A stretch of 64,000 nt of DNA from assembly GCF_900108475.1 (NCBI RefSeq), contig NZ_FNWO01000004.1:62001-126000 (forward strand), written 5' to 3'. Numbering within the stretch: the first letter of the stretch is position 1; every line of letters begins with the position of its first letter. Source of the stretch: Magnetospirillum fulvum (GTDB lineage Bacteria; Pseudomonadota; Alphaproteobacteria; Rhodospirillales; Magnetospirillaceae). The notes beneath the pieces are model-generated. The model did not search any database. It saw nothing but the letters and a program-made list of their open reading frames with translations, and was not told where the DNA came from. The position numbers were made by a program, and so were the translations under genes. Below, piece after piece: positions 1 through 8,052 of this stretch.

Positions 1-16
1 ACTGACGGCGACGCGC

Positions 17-199
17 TCAAGGGTTCGGATCGAGCTTCTTGCCGTCCAGTCGTTCCGTCTCGCGCTCGCGCTCGCGCCGGACCGCTTGCTTCTCGGCCTT
101 GGGCAGACCGAACGCGATCCGGTTGGCGTCGGCCTTGGCCTCCTTCTCGGCGCGGGCCTTGGCCTTGCGCGCCCGGTTCAGATTGACGATCTCGCCCAT
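17..199 (-). CDS. DUF4169 family small protein
   Basis: A 60-residue basic, highly charged protein, starting MGEIVNLNRARKAK and rich in Lys, Arg, Glu and Ala. It resembles the DUF4169 family of small alphaproteobacterial proteins of unknown function, which share the N-terminal 'INLR-ARK' pattern and a predicted single long helix. No membrane segment or cysteine is present. It is transcribed away from the neighbouring tRNA-Asp. The family assignment is from recall of the pattern; no function can be proposed beyond a possible nucleic-acid or ribosome contact suggested by its charge. Confidence 0.75.
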   Translation of the reverse strand: MGEIVNLNRARKAKARAEKEAKADANRIAFGLPKAEKQAVRRERERETERLDGKKLDPNP

Positions 200-309
200 G
201 GCGTTCCTCTGTCCGAGTCCCGATGACGGCGATCTTACACTTTTTTTGGATCGGGATCAGATTCAGGCTTGCGCCCGGCCGATCCCATGGGTATACACAC
301 CCACCTCGC

Positions 310-386
310 GCGGGTGTAGCTCAGTTGGTCAGAGCGCCGGCCTGTCACGCCGGAGGTCGCGGGTTCGAGCCCCGTCACTCGCGCCA
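310..386 (+). tRNA. tRNA-Asp (anticodon GTC)
   Basis: A complete cloverleaf can be drawn. The 7-bp acceptor stem pairs 310-316 with 376-382 (one G-U pair). The D-arm contains the usual AGCTCAGTTGG, the anticodon loop CTGTCAC places GTC at 344-346, and the T-arm contains GGTTCGAGCC. The discriminator G383 and an encoded CCA (384-386) follow. The GTC anticodon decodes Asp. Confidence 0.97.
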
Positions 387-409
387 TTTACTTTCTATCT
401 CGGTCACAT

Positions 410-448
410 GCCGGACCGCCTCTCCCTCCGGGGAACAGGCGGTCCGGC
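410..448 (+). terminator. Hairpin downstream of tRNA-Asp
   Basis: A perfect 12-bp inverted repeat (arms 410-421 and 437-448, 15-nt loop) starts 23 nt after the tRNA CCA end and is followed by a T-containing stretch (TTGTCCCGTTTT). It is probably the transcription terminator of tRNA-Asp. The T-run is imperfect, so the call rests on position and stem quality. Confidence 0.6.
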
Positions 449-650
449 TTGTCCCGTTTTGGGGCCGGGCGATCCGGCCTCGCTGCCCCTGAAGGGGACA
501 GAGATCAGGGCCTTGTCGCGCCCGCCCCTTGCCCGTCAAATGGGCATCTGCCTCCCCCGTTTTGCTCAAACCGACATCATTTAGCCTCTGCCTGTTTTGC
601 GGGCATAGGCTAATCATCTGATAAAGATAGGTAATTTCCACAGGGGGGAA

Positions 651-666
651 TGGCGCGGGGATTGCT
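651..666 (+). promoter_or_regulatory. Sigma-54 promoter of amt
   Basis: TGGCGCGGGGATTGCT matches the -24/-12 consensus TGGCACGNNNNTTGCW at every fixed position except A to G at position 5, with exact GG-GC spacing. It lies about 50 nt upstream of the amt start, which fits an RpoN/NtrC-controlled nitrogen gene. In the rest of the 387-714 gap I see only the tRNA terminator and small GC-rich hairpins near 460-490; no clear NtrC site was recognised. Confidence 0.7.
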
Positions 667-714
667 TGCCCGGCGGCAACGCCGACGCGGCGGGTGGATC
701 ATGGAACGAGGAAG

Positions 715-1992
715 ATGATGGAGACGGCGAAAACGGGTGTCGATGTCTTGTTTGTCCTGCTGGGGGCAGTGATGGTTTTGGCGATGCATGCGGGCTTCGC
801 CTTTTTGGAAGTGGGGACGGTACGACGGAAGAATCAGGTCAACGCCCTGGTGAAGATTCTGTCCGATTTCGCGGTTTCGACCTTGGCCTATTTCTTTGTC
901 GGCTATGCGGTGGCTTATGGCACCACCTTCATGGTCGGGGCCGAGACTCTGGTGGGCAAAAGCGGGGGAGCCTTTGCCGCCCAGGGGTTCGATCTGGTCA
1001 AGTTCTTCTTCCTCGCCACTTTCGCCGCGGCGATTCCGGCGATCGTCTCGGGCGGCATCGCCGAGCGGGCCAAGTTCAACACCCAATTGATCGCGACCGC
1101 GATTCTGGTCGGGCTGGTCTATCCCTTGTTCGAGGGGATGGTGTGGGGAACCCGCTTCGGCTTTCAGGATCTGATGCAGGGCCTGTTCGGCGCTCCGTTC
1201 CACGATTTCGCCGGGTCGGTGGTGGTCCATGCCGTCGGTGGCTGGATCGGTCTGGCGGCGGTGCTGCTGCTGGGGGCGCGTCTGGGCCGCTATCGCCCCG
1301 ATGGGCGGCTGGTCGCGGTGCCGCCGTCGAACATCCCCTTCCTTGCCTTGGGAGCGTGGATTTTGTCGGTCGGCTGGTTCGGCTTCAATGTGATGAGCGC
1401 CCAGACCATCGCCCAGATTTCCGGGTTGGTGGCGCTGAACTCGCTGCTGGCGATGGTCGGTGGCATTCTGGCCGCGCTGCTGGTCGGCCGCAACGATCCC
1501 GGCTTCGTCCATAACGGCGCGCTGGCCGGTTTGGTCGCCGTCTGCGCCGGGTCCGACGTGATGCATCCGGTGGGCGCGCTGATCACCGGAGCCATTGCCG
1601 GAGCGGGCTTCGTCTGGCTGTTCACCCTCTGTCAGGTCAAGTGGAAGATCGACGACGTCCTCGGCGTCTGGGCGCTGCACGGAATGTGCGGGGCGATGGG
1701 CGGCATCGCCTGCGGCGTGTTCGGGTCCGAGATGCTGGGCGGCATGGGTGGGGTCAGCCTGCTGGCGCAGATCGTCGGCACCGTTACCGGGATTTCCGTC
1801 GGTCTGCTCGGCGGTCTGGCCGTCTATGGCGGGCTGAAAGCGGCGTTCGGCATCCGACTCGATCCCGAGCAGGAATTCTCTGGGGCCGATCTCGCCATCC
1901 ACCAGATCGGGGCCTATCCCGAGGAAGCGATGTCGGTTCACGACGACGCCCTGGCGATGTCGGTTCATGCCGGCAATGCCGGGCGGCGGTAG
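715..1992 (+). CDS. amt: Ammonium transporter (Amt/Mep/Rh family)
   Basis: A 425-residue polytopic inner-membrane protein of the Amt family, which moves ammonium/ammonia across the membrane. The conserved pore histidine pair is visible as FHDFAGSVVVH and WALHGMCGAMGG, and about eleven hydrophobic segments cover the protein. No N-terminal signal peptide is evident. Start codons at 715 and 718 are both possible: GAGG at 708-711 gives better spacing to 718, while an in-frame GTG at 694 has no ribosome site. No glnK/PII gene adjoins it, unlike the common glnK-amtB pair. The sigma-54 promoter upstream indicates nitrogen control. Substrate assignment rests on family membership. Confidence 0.93.
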   Translation: MMETAKTGVDVLFVLLGAVMVLAMHAGFAFLEVGTVRRKNQVNALVKILSDFAVSTLAYFFVGYAVAYGTTFMVGAETLVGKSGGAFAAQGFDLVKFFFLATFAAAIPAIVSGGIAERAKFNTQLIATAILVGLVYPLFEGMVWGTRFGFQDLMQGLFGAPFHDFAGSVVVHAVGGWIGLAAVLLLGARLGRYRPDGRLVAVPPSNIPFLALGAWILSVGWFGFNVMSAQTIAQISGLVALNSLLAMVGGILAALLVGRNDPGFVHNGALAGLVAVCAGSDVMHPVGALITGAIAGAGFVWLFTLCQVKWKIDDVLGVWALHGMCGAMGGIACGVFGSEMLGGMGGVSLLAQIVGTVTGISVGLLGGLAVYGGLKAAFGIRLDPEQEFSGADLAIHQIGAYPEEAMSVHDDALAMSVHAGNAGRR

Positions 1993-2065
1993 GTTTTTCT
2001 CGGCGGCCAGGGGCGCATCGTCGCCTCTGGCGTTTCCCGTGCGGGGCTGCCGCCCCACGCCCTGC

Positions 2066-2084
2066 CTGGAGGCGTGGCCTCCAG
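2066..2084 (+). terminator. Possible terminator after amt
   Basis: A 7-bp GC-rich stem (2066-2072 with 2078-2084, 5-nt loop) lies 74 nt after the amt stop and is followed by a pyrimidine-rich run. A second small palindrome, GGGGCTGCCGCCCC, lies just upstream. This is a weak terminator prediction; the segment may equally be a dispersed intergenic repeat. Confidence 0.35.
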
Positions 2085-2199
2085 ACCTCCCCTTTGTCAG
2101 AGCCTGGACGCACTGGGGCGGTCAGGGATGGATTTCCCTCTCGTCAACTCTTCTTTTGGATGTTAGTGAGTAGGACGGGCTAAGGGGGAGACTTATTCG

Positions 2200-2754
2200 A
2201 TGGTAAGGGGAATGGCGGTTCTGATCGTCGTGGCATTGACGGCGGGGTGTAGCAGTAAGTACCGCGTTGATTCATATGAAGGGCCGCAAGGGAAGTTGCC
2301 AACATCGGCATCGTTTTACGTTTCTATGCCGCAAGATGGGTCATATGGATCGGAATACTATTCCGGCTCGGGCTTGATGACTGCCAACGAGGCTGTGACG
2401 GCTTTGTCCCATCATGTCGCTAAGGTGCGGCGAGCCAATGTGGTGGAGGATACCGAAGTTGCCTTGGCCAAGGCGAAAAGCAACGACTGTCGGTATCTGT
2501 TCGAGCCACGTATCCTGCATTGGGAAGAGCGAGCAACCGAATGGTCAGGAAAGCCGGACCGTATTACTCTTAAGATGACGGTGTACGAGATCCCCGAGGG
2601 TACTGTGGTGGCGAGCACGGTGACACGGGCCAGCAGCAAATGGGCGACGTTCGGTGGGGATCATCCCCAGGACTTGTTGCCGGTGCCGATGGCCAACTTC
2701 GTTGATGGCTTGTTCCGTGCCGGTGATCCGAAAACGCCGGTGATCAGCGACTGA
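2200..2754 (+). CDS. Putative lipoprotein, DUF4823-like
   Basis: A 184-residue protein with a short lipoprotein signal: hydrophobic VLIVVALTAGCSS places a lipobox Cys at about residue 17, so it is probably anchored in the outer or inner membrane. The rest is soluble, with pattern similarity to the DUF4823 lipoproteins (a DCRYLFEPRILHWE-type segment followed by a beta-strand with VYEIPEGTVVAS). Codon use is visibly AT-richer than in neighbouring genes, suggesting relatively recent acquisition. It stands alone between amt and the convergent bchO. The molecular role is unknown. Confidence 0.65.
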   Translation: MVRGMAVLIVVALTAGCSSKYRVDSYEGPQGKLPTSASFYVSMPQDGSYGSEYYSGSGLMTANEAVTALSHHVAKVRRANVVEDTEVALAKAKSNDCRYLFEPRILHWEERATEWSGKPDRITLKMTVYEIPEGTVVASTVTRASSKWATFGGDHPQDLLPVPMANFVDGLFRAGDPKTPVISD

Positions 2755-2771
2755 TACCTTCCGAAGCAGGT

Positions 2772-2813
2772 CCAGGAGCCGCTGGCTCCTGGCGGGTGCG
2801 GGCAGAGCCCGCC
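2772..2813. terminator. Double hairpin between lipoprotein gene and bchO
   Basis: Two adjacent stem-loops: a perfect 9-bp stem (2772-2780 with 2784-2792, 3-nt loop) and a 6-bp GC stem (2798-2803 with 2807-2812) followed by CGCTTTGTTT. They separate convergent genes and probably act as a terminator, mainly for the plus-strand lipoprotein gene. Confidence 0.6.
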
Positions 2814-2824
2814 GCTTTGTTTCG

Positions 2825-3700
2825 CTATTGCGGCAAGCCTGCGGCGTGGCGGATCATCTCGGCGACCAGATCGGGCCGTTCCTCATGGGCGAGGTGGCCT
2901 AAGCCCTCGAACGTCACGACTTCGGAGCCGGGAACCAGGGCGTTGACCTTCTTTGCCATCGTGGGTGGGATGGTGTGGTCGTTCGAGCCGGTGGCGAGGA
3001 TCAGATGCGGCCGCAGGTGGGGCAGGTCGCGCCGCAGCGGCTTTAGATCCCAATTGGCCATCATCGCGATCGCGGCGCCGACATGGCCGGGCGACATGCC
3101 GAGGCGGCGATAGAGTTCGATGGTTTCCGGCTTCAGGACCGAACCGGTGCCCTTCATCAGATCATCGACCATCGAGGTATAGCGGGCGCGCAGCGCGAAC
3201 AGATAAGGCGGATGGGGCAGGGCGGCCATCATCTTGGCTAGCGGCGAGAAAATCCGTGCCGGGAGCCCGTCGAGCGGCAACAGGGCACCGCCCAGGCTGA
3301 TCAGGGTCTTGGGCGCGATCAGCCCGTCCAGACACATCCGGGCCAGGATCGCCGCCCCGGCCGAATGGCCGACCACCAGGGACGGCACGATTCCCAGCGC
3401 CCGCAGCAAAGCGTGATGCGACCGCGCCATCCCGGGCAGCGACATGTGCGAGGGCGCCGGTCGGGTGGTGAAGCCATGACCGGGCATGTCGGCGGCGATG
3501 ACGGTGAAATTTTCGGCCAGCAGCGGGAACAGACCGGCCCAGGAATGGGTGGTGGCCCCGGTGCCGTGGATCAGGAACAGCACCGGGCCGTTTCCGGCTT
3601 GCTGGACATGCCAGACCATGCCGCCCGCGGGGACGAACCGGCTGTCCTGGCGGTTGGGCCAATCCCGCCCGTCCGTATCCCAGATCAGCCGGCTTCGCAT
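2825..3700 (-). CDS. bchO: Magnesium-chelatase-associated alpha/beta hydrolase BchO
   Basis: A 291-residue alpha/beta-hydrolase. The oxyanion region LIHGTGATTHSW, the nucleophile elbow GHSAG and a late GLGHLAHEE His segment are visible. BchO is encoded with the magnesium-chelatase subunits in purple bacteria and is assigned to bacteriochlorophyll synthesis, though its exact reaction is not settled. The start at 3700 is supported by AAGGGG upstream; it begins 2 nt after the bchD stop, so bchI-bchD-bchO form one operon. The order and orientation match photosynthesis clusters of other purple bacteria. Confidence 0.93.
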   Translation of the reverse strand: MRSRLIWDTDGRDWPNRQDSRFVPAGGMVWHVQQAGNGPVLFLIHGTGATTHSWAGLFPLLAENFTVIAADMPGHGFTTRPAPSHMSLPGMARSHHALLRALGIVPSLVVGHSAGAAILARMCLDGLIAPKTLISLGGALLPLDGLPARIFSPLAKMMAALPHPPYLFALRARYTSMVDDLMKGTGSVLKPETIELYRRLGMSPGHVGAAIAMMANWDLKPLRRDLPHLRPHLILATGSNDHTIPPTMAKKVNALVPGSEVVTFEGLGHLAHEERPDLVAEMIRHAAGLPQ

Positions 3701-3702
3701 GC

Positions 3703-5544
3703 TTATCCCCTTATTCTGCCCTCGGCGGCGACCGAATCGGCGGCGGTGGCCTTCACCGCCTTCGACATCGCGTTGGCGTCGGCATAGGGGAGCAGCAGGT
3801 ATTTCGCTCCCATTTCCGCCGCCAGCTTCTGCGCCATCGGCTGCGGCCGCCGGGCCGTGTCGATCAGCATCGCCGAGAAGCCGGAAACCCGCAAGGCCTG
3901 AGCCGAGGCAATCGCATCGGCTTCGGCCATCGGGCGGCCCGGCGTGCCGTCGCGGGCGATGTTGCCCTGGCCATCGGTGAGGAACACCAACACCGGAGTC
4001 TGCCCCTTGTCGCGGCAAGCGGTGGCCACCATCCAGGCGGTGTCGATCGCCGAGGCAAGCGGGGTGCCGCCGCCGCCGGGCAGCCCGGCCAGCGAGCGCT
4101 TGGCCCGGACCAGCGAGCGGGTCGGCGGCAGCAGAACCTCGGCGGCCTTGCCCCGGAAGGCGATCAGGGCGACGTTGTCGCGGCGGACATAGCAATCGGC
4201 GAGCAGCAGTTCGACCGCTCCCTTGGCTTCGGCCAGACGCTGCAACGCCGACGATCCCGAGGCATCGACGATGAAGATGGTGGTGGTTTCGGACCGCTGC
4301 TTGAAGTGGGTGCAGCGGAAATCGCTGCGCCGGACTTCGACCAGGGTGGCGGTACGGCCTTCCTTGGCCGCTTCCTGACGGCGGAGCGGCTGCCAGGGCG
4401 CGGCGGCGCGCAGGGTCTCGATCAGATTGAGCCGGGTGTTGGGGGTGGGCTCGCCCGCCCGCACCGCCGAGGGACGGCCGCGCCGACCCTTTTTCTTCGC
4501 GGCTCCGGCCCGGCTGCCGCCCGAGGATTGGGCGCGCGACCGCACGTCCTTGCCCTCGCGCAATTGCGCCAGCAGCTTGTCGGGAATCGCCGCCTGCGCG
4601 ACGGCGATCATCATGTCTTCGAGTTCCTGCGGGTCGAGGGTGTCGCTGTCGTCCTCGTCCTGCGGTTCCTCCGGCTGGTCGGGGTCCGACGGTTCTTCCG
4701 GCGGCGGCGGCTCTTCGGGCGGCGGCTCGTCTTCCTGCGGCTCTCCGCTCGGAATGATCGTGGCGCGCGGCGCAAACACCAACGAGGCGGCGGTGGCGGC
4801 GTCTTCCTGGGTTACCGCGTCATGTCCGGCCAGGGCGGCGGCGGCACGGGCGACCTTGACCGCCAGCAGCGAGGCGCGGACCGAGGCGATGCCGAGCGCG
4901 ACCGAGGCCGAACACAGCGCCACCATGATATCGTCGGGGAAGGTAACCGACTCCAGCCGGGCACGGGCCTCGGCAACCTGAGACGGCGGGATCACCGGGG
5001 CGGACAGATCGCTTTCGACGACGTTGTCGAGATTGAGCAAAAAGGCCAGCCGTTCGATCAGCACCGTCGGCGGGCGTTCGTCGTCGGCCAGACCCTCGTC
5101 GAGGGCGACGACGCCGATCCGGGCAATCGAGCGCAGGCCGAGGCCGTCACGCTCCAACTGGACCTCGCCGCGATCGAGCACGCCGCCGATCCGGCCGGCG
5201 GTTCCGGCCGACAGCCGTTCCGCCATCGCCAGCACGACGATGCCGCCATCGGCTTCGACCAGCACGCCGCGTTCGGCGATCGGCTTGCCCATCCGCAGCG
5301 TCGAGGCGAGATCGAGCCCGCCCAGCAGGCGGCTGTCGGTGATATGGGTCGGGATGCGCCGCATCGGCGCGTCCTCGGGCAGATACTCCCTCAGCAGGCC
5401 AAGCCAGCGATCGCGGGCCGGTCCGGCCAGCGACCGCACGGAAGCGCCGCGGATCCCGACCGGATCGACCGCAAGCAGGGCGGCGGCCAGCGCCGCCGAG
5501 GCCCAGGGCGAGGACGCCCCGGGACCCGCGTCGGGCTCACTCAT
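3703..5544 (-). CDS. bchD: Magnesium chelatase subunit D
   Basis: The 613-residue D subunit of Mg-protoporphyrin IX chelatase, which inserts Mg into protoporphyrin IX together with BchI and BchH. Residues 1 to about 260 form a degenerate AAA+ module lacking a proper Walker A. A Pro/Glu/Asp-rich acidic linker spans about 266-306. The C-terminal von Willebrand A domain carries the MIDAS motif DASGSSA near residue 427 and a second metal-site segment FLTDGQGN. The ATG at 5544 overlaps the bchI stop by 4 bp (ATGA), indicating translational coupling. Longer upstream reading frame is out-of-context sequence inside bchI. Confidence 0.95.
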   Translation of the reverse strand: MSEPDAGPGASSPWASAALAAALLAVDPVGIRGASVRSLAGPARDRWLGLLREYLPEDAPMRRIPTHITDSRLLGGLDLASTLRMGKPIAERGVLVEADGGIVVLAMAERLSAGTAGRIGGVLDRGEVQLERDGLGLRSIARIGVVALDEGLADDERPPTVLIERLAFLLNLDNVVESDLSAPVIPPSQVAEARARLESVTFPDDIMVALCSASVALGIASVRASLLAVKVARAAAALAGHDAVTQEDAATAASLVFAPRATIIPSGEPQEDEPPPEEPPPPEEPSDPDQPEEPQDEDDSDTLDPQELEDMMIAVAQAAIPDKLLAQLREGKDVRSRAQSSGGSRAGAAKKKGRRGRPSAVRAGEPTPNTRLNLIETLRAAAPWQPLRRQEAAKEGRTATLVEVRRSDFRCTHFKQRSETTTIFIVDASGSSALQRLAEAKGAVELLLADCYVRRDNVALIAFRGKAAEVLLPPTRSLVRAKRSLAGLPGGGGTPLASAIDTAWMVATACRDKGQTPVLVFLTDGQGNIARDGTPGRPMAEADAIASAQALRVSGFSAMLIDTARRPQPMAQKLAAEMGAKYLLLPYADANAMSKAVKATAADSVAAEGRIRG

Positions 5545-6581
5545 TTGCCGAACACCTCTTCCATCGCGCGTTCGATGCGGACGGTCGAGCCAGCGTCGTC
5601 GAGGACGTTGCGGCGCAGACGGTGACGCAGCGACGAGGGCGCGACCCGGCGCAGATGATCCGACAGCACTTCGTCGGCTCCGTCCAGGGCGGCAACGGCG
5701 CGGGCGGTCCGCAGCAGGGTCAGCTCGCCGCGCAGACCGTCGGTGCCGAGGATCATGCACAGCTTCGACGCCTGTTCCAGCACCGCGTCCGACACGCTGA
5801 TGTTGGGCAGGCGGTCGCGGGCGGCGACGATCAGCGCGCCGATCTTGGCATCTTCCTCGGCCCACTGGGCGACGAACGCCTCGGGGTCGCGGTCGAAGGC
5901 ATCGCGGCGACGGACCACTTCGATCCGGGCGGCCAGATCGGTGGGGGTGCGGATTTCGACCGACAGACCGAACCGGTCGAGCAGCTGCGGGCGCAACTCG
6001 CCTTCTTCCGGGTTGCCCGAGCCGACCAGAACGAAGCGGGCGGGGTGGCGGATCGAGATGCCTTCGCGTTCGACGACGTTCTCGCCCGAAGCGGCGACGT
6101 CGAGCAGCACGTCGATCAGGTGATCCTCAAGCAGGTTCACTTCGTCGATATAAAGGAAGCCGCGATTGGCGCGGGCGAGCAGGCCGGGCTCGAACGCCTT
6201 GACGCCCTGGGTCAGGGCGCGTTCGAGATCGAGCGCGCCGACGACGCGGTCTTCGGTCGCGCCGAGCGGCAGATCAACCACCGGCACCGGCACATACGAG
6301 ACTTCGGGCTTTTGCCCATTGACGCCGTGATGGCCGTTGCAGCCATCGACGCACTTCTTATCGTCCGTGGCGGGGTCGCTGCTGTACCGACAGCCCGTTA
6401 CCACCGCCATCTTCGGCAACAGCGTCGCCAGGGCGCGCACGGCGGTGGACTTACCGGTGCCGCGATCCCCCAGAACCAGAACACCGCCGATGGTCGGGGA
6501 TACCGCCGCCACCAGCAGGGCCTGCTTCATCTCGTCCTGACCGACGATCGCCGAAAAAGGAAAAACAACGCGCATGGTCAT
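5541..6581 (-). CDS. bchI: Magnesium chelatase ATPase subunit I
   Basis: A 346-residue AAA+ motor of magnesium chelatase. Walker A is GDRGTGKST (residues 39-47), Walker B is LYIDEVNLL, and the sensor region VGSGNPEEGELRPQLLDRFG is intact. It forms a ring with BchD that drives Mg insertion by BchH. The start at 6581 has GGAG five nucleotides upstream. The loop between the first strand and VVDLPLG carries three Cys and two His (C64, C77, C81, H84, H85), unlike the Rhodobacter sequence I recall. It is the first gene of the bchI-bchD-bchO operon and is divergent from bchJ. Confidence 0.96.
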   Translation of the reverse strand: MTMRVVFPFSAIVGQDEMKQALLVAAVSPTIGGVLVLGDRGTGKSTAVRALATLLPKMAVVTGCRYSSDPATDDKKCVDGCNGHHGVNGQKPEVSYVPVPVVDLPLGATEDRVVGALDLERALTQGVKAFEPGLLARANRGFLYIDEVNLLEDHLIDVLLDVAASGENVVEREGISIRHPARFVLVGSGNPEEGELRPQLLDRFGLSVEIRTPTDLAARIEVVRRRDAFDRDPEAFVAQWAEEDAKIGALIVAARDRLPNISVSDAVLEQASKLCMILGTDGLRGELTLLRTARAVAALDGADEVLSDHLRRVAPSSLRHRLRRNVLDDAGSTVRIERAMEEVFGK

Positions 6582-6794
6582 ACCGCTCCGAACTGGATGA
6601 TGTGTCGCGCAACGGCACCGATCGGGTCTCCCCCCCGTCCCGTCCGGCAAGGGCGGGCATGATCCCGGGCATCAGCCACGGGACGGCCGTTTCGTCGAAG
6701 AAGGTCTAGGTGAAAAATCCGCCTGCTCCCCCCGAAGTGCGAGGCGCGGATGATATTTCATAAGGACCAGCCGCCGCAATTGGTTCCTGGACTC

Positions 6795-6943
6795 TTTGAC
6801 ACGTCATCTCGGTCGGTTGGTGTATGGCCCCTCAGTCGCCGGGCGCTCAGTCCCCTCGCTTGGCTCTCGCTCGCATGGGCTCGCGGGCGCTGTTCGCGCC
6901 AGTCGCTTGCGCTCCGATGTTTGACACGTCTTCTCGGTCGGTT
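6795..6943 (+). repeat. Pair of 24-bp direct repeats in the bchI-bchJ intergenic region
   Basis: The 24-mer beginning TTTGACACGTC and ending CTCGGTCGGTT occurs at 6795-6818 and again at 6920-6943 with one difference (A versus T), 125 bp apart. Each contains TTGACA and the dyad-like TGACACGTCA/T. They occupy the 427-bp gap between divergent bchI and bchJ. They may be duplicated promoter elements or regulator sites. No PpsR/CrtJ-type TGT-N12-ACA site was found in this gap. Confidence 0.75.
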
Positions 6944-6948
6944 ATGGT
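6921..6948 (+). promoter_or_regulatory. Candidate sigma-70 promoter of bchJ
   Basis: TTGACA (6921-6926), a 16-bp spacer and TATGGT (6943-6948) lie about 60 bp upstream of the bchJ start. The -35 hexamer is a perfect consensus and is part of the second copy of the 24-bp repeat. Confidence 0.45.
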
Positions 6949-7008
6949 TCCGTTCCGGTCATTCCAACCACCGCTGCCAACCCGACCCGACCCAAGGAGC
7001 CGCAGGCC

Positions 7009-7617
7009 ATGACGTCCCACCCCGATTCTTCCGGTCCCGCGCGCATCGGGCCGAATTCGATCATCCGCATGGCCGAGGCGCTGCGGGAGCAGCAGGGCGA
7101 GGCCCGGACCGCCGAACTGTTCGCCGCTGCCGGGTTGTCGGATTATCTGACTGTTCCGCCCGCGACGATGGTCGAGGAAACCGAGGTGATCCGCCTGCAT
7201 CACGCGGTCCGCGCCGGGATCGGGCTCGACGCCGCCGCCCGCGCCTCGTGGGATGCCGGGCTGCGCACCGGCGATTATCTGCTCGCCAACCGGATTCCGC
7301 GCCCGGCCCAGCGGGTGTTGAAGGTGTTGCCCGCCGGTCTGGCCGCCAAGACGCTGCTTCAGGCGATCGGCAAGCATGCCTGGACCTTCGCGGGCAGCGG
7401 GCGTTTTTCCTACGAAGCCGGGCATCCGGTGCGGATCACCATCGCCGATTGTCCCACCGCGCGCGGCACGACGGCCGACCGTCCGCTGTGTGACTTCTAC
7501 AGCGCGACCTTTGAGCGTATTTTCTCAACCCTGGTCAACCCTGCCGCCAAGGTTACCGAAATCGCCTGCTCGGCGGCCGGTGCTCCCGCCTGTGTTTTCG
7601 ATATTCGCTGGAAGTAG
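7009..7617 (+). CDS. bchJ: Bacteriochlorophyll 4-vinyl reductase-type protein BchJ (V4R domain)
   Basis: A 202-residue soluble protein with a C-terminal V4R domain: the segment FSYEAGHPVRITIADCPTARG and the cysteine-containing end ACSAAGAPACVFDIRW match BchJ. BchJ was named for 8-vinyl reduction in bacteriochlorophyll synthesis, though later work on the family suggests an accessory, possibly porphyrin-binding role. AAGGAG at 6994-6999 supports the ATG. It is divergent from bchI, so both strands of this locus serve bacteriochlorophyll synthesis. Confidence 0.9.
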   Translation: MTSHPDSSGPARIGPNSIIRMAEALREQQGEARTAELFAAAGLSDYLTVPPATMVEETEVIRLHHAVRAGIGLDAAARASWDAGLRTGDYLLANRIPRPAQRVLKVLPAGLAAKTLLQAIGKHAWTFAGSGRFSYEAGHPVRITIADCPTARGTTADRPLCDFYSATFERIFSTLVNPAAKVTEIACSAAGAPACVFDIRWK

Positions 7618-7711
7618 GGTGGGTGCGTGACCCTTTTAGAAGGGTATAGGCGTTTAGAACGTGTCGCATTGTCTTCCCTTTTGCCCAACCTCTTGCAATA
7701 ATCGGGTTCGT

Positions 7712-7739
7712 CCTCCGGCTCGACCTTAGAGTCCGGAGG
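7712..7739 (+). terminator. Possible terminator after bchJ
   Basis: Perfect 7-bp stem CCTCCGG/CCGGAGG (7712-7718 with 7733-7739) with a 14-nt loop, about 95 nt after the bchJ stop, followed by a pyrimidine run. A weak candidate. Confidence 0.35.
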
Positions 7740-7815
7740 GTCTTCCCATTCCGGGCTAACAAAGCCGCTTCGCCGTTTTCGCGGCGGACGTAGTCGCCCA
7801 TCGGGGATGTGCCAG

Positions 7816-8052
7816 ATGTACAGTGTTGAAACGTGCGGCGTCAGCGAAGGCGACCGCTTCGTCAAATCGATCAATCCGCGCGGCCGGGCCTGGAAGGTGG
7901 TCGCGATCCGGATCACCGTCGACGGCATTCCCCATGCCCGCCTCGCCTCATGCGACAATCGCAGCAGCGAACAGACGATCTCGACTCTGACCCTGCGGGA
8001 CCGCGATTACTGGTTGCCCGCCGCCGTCAGCCCGTCGGGCAACGGCCGCTGA
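7816..8052 (+). CDS. Small hypothetical protein
   Basis: A 78-residue polar protein with no signal, membrane span or metal motif. It contains segments such as GDRFVKSINPRGRAWKVVAI and RDRDYWLP. Composition and GC3 use look like real coding sequence for this genome. Two ATGs are possible (7807 and 7816); GGGG at 7803-7806 is spaced correctly only for 7816. Its stop codon lies inside the left copy of the 7-bp direct repeat flanking the inverted-repeat element downstream. I do not recognise a named family. Confidence 0.65.
   Translation: MYSVETCGVSEGDRFVKSINPRGRAWKVVAIRITVDGIPHARLASCDNRSSEQTISTLTLRDRDYWLPAAVSPSGNGR

Noticed and set aside
610-2058. Open frame opposite amt
   Set aside because: Composition is a shadow of the membrane-protein codons; no domain and no ribosome site.
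4306-5625. Long open frame on the plus strand opposite bchD
   Set aside because: It mirrors bchD codon composition, has no recognisable domains, and the minus-strand frame encodes a clear magnesium-chelatase subunit.
6582-7008. PpsR/CrtJ-type TGT-N12-ACA sites in the bch control region
   Set aside because: Every TGT in the gap was checked on the plus strand and none is followed by ACA after 12 bp.
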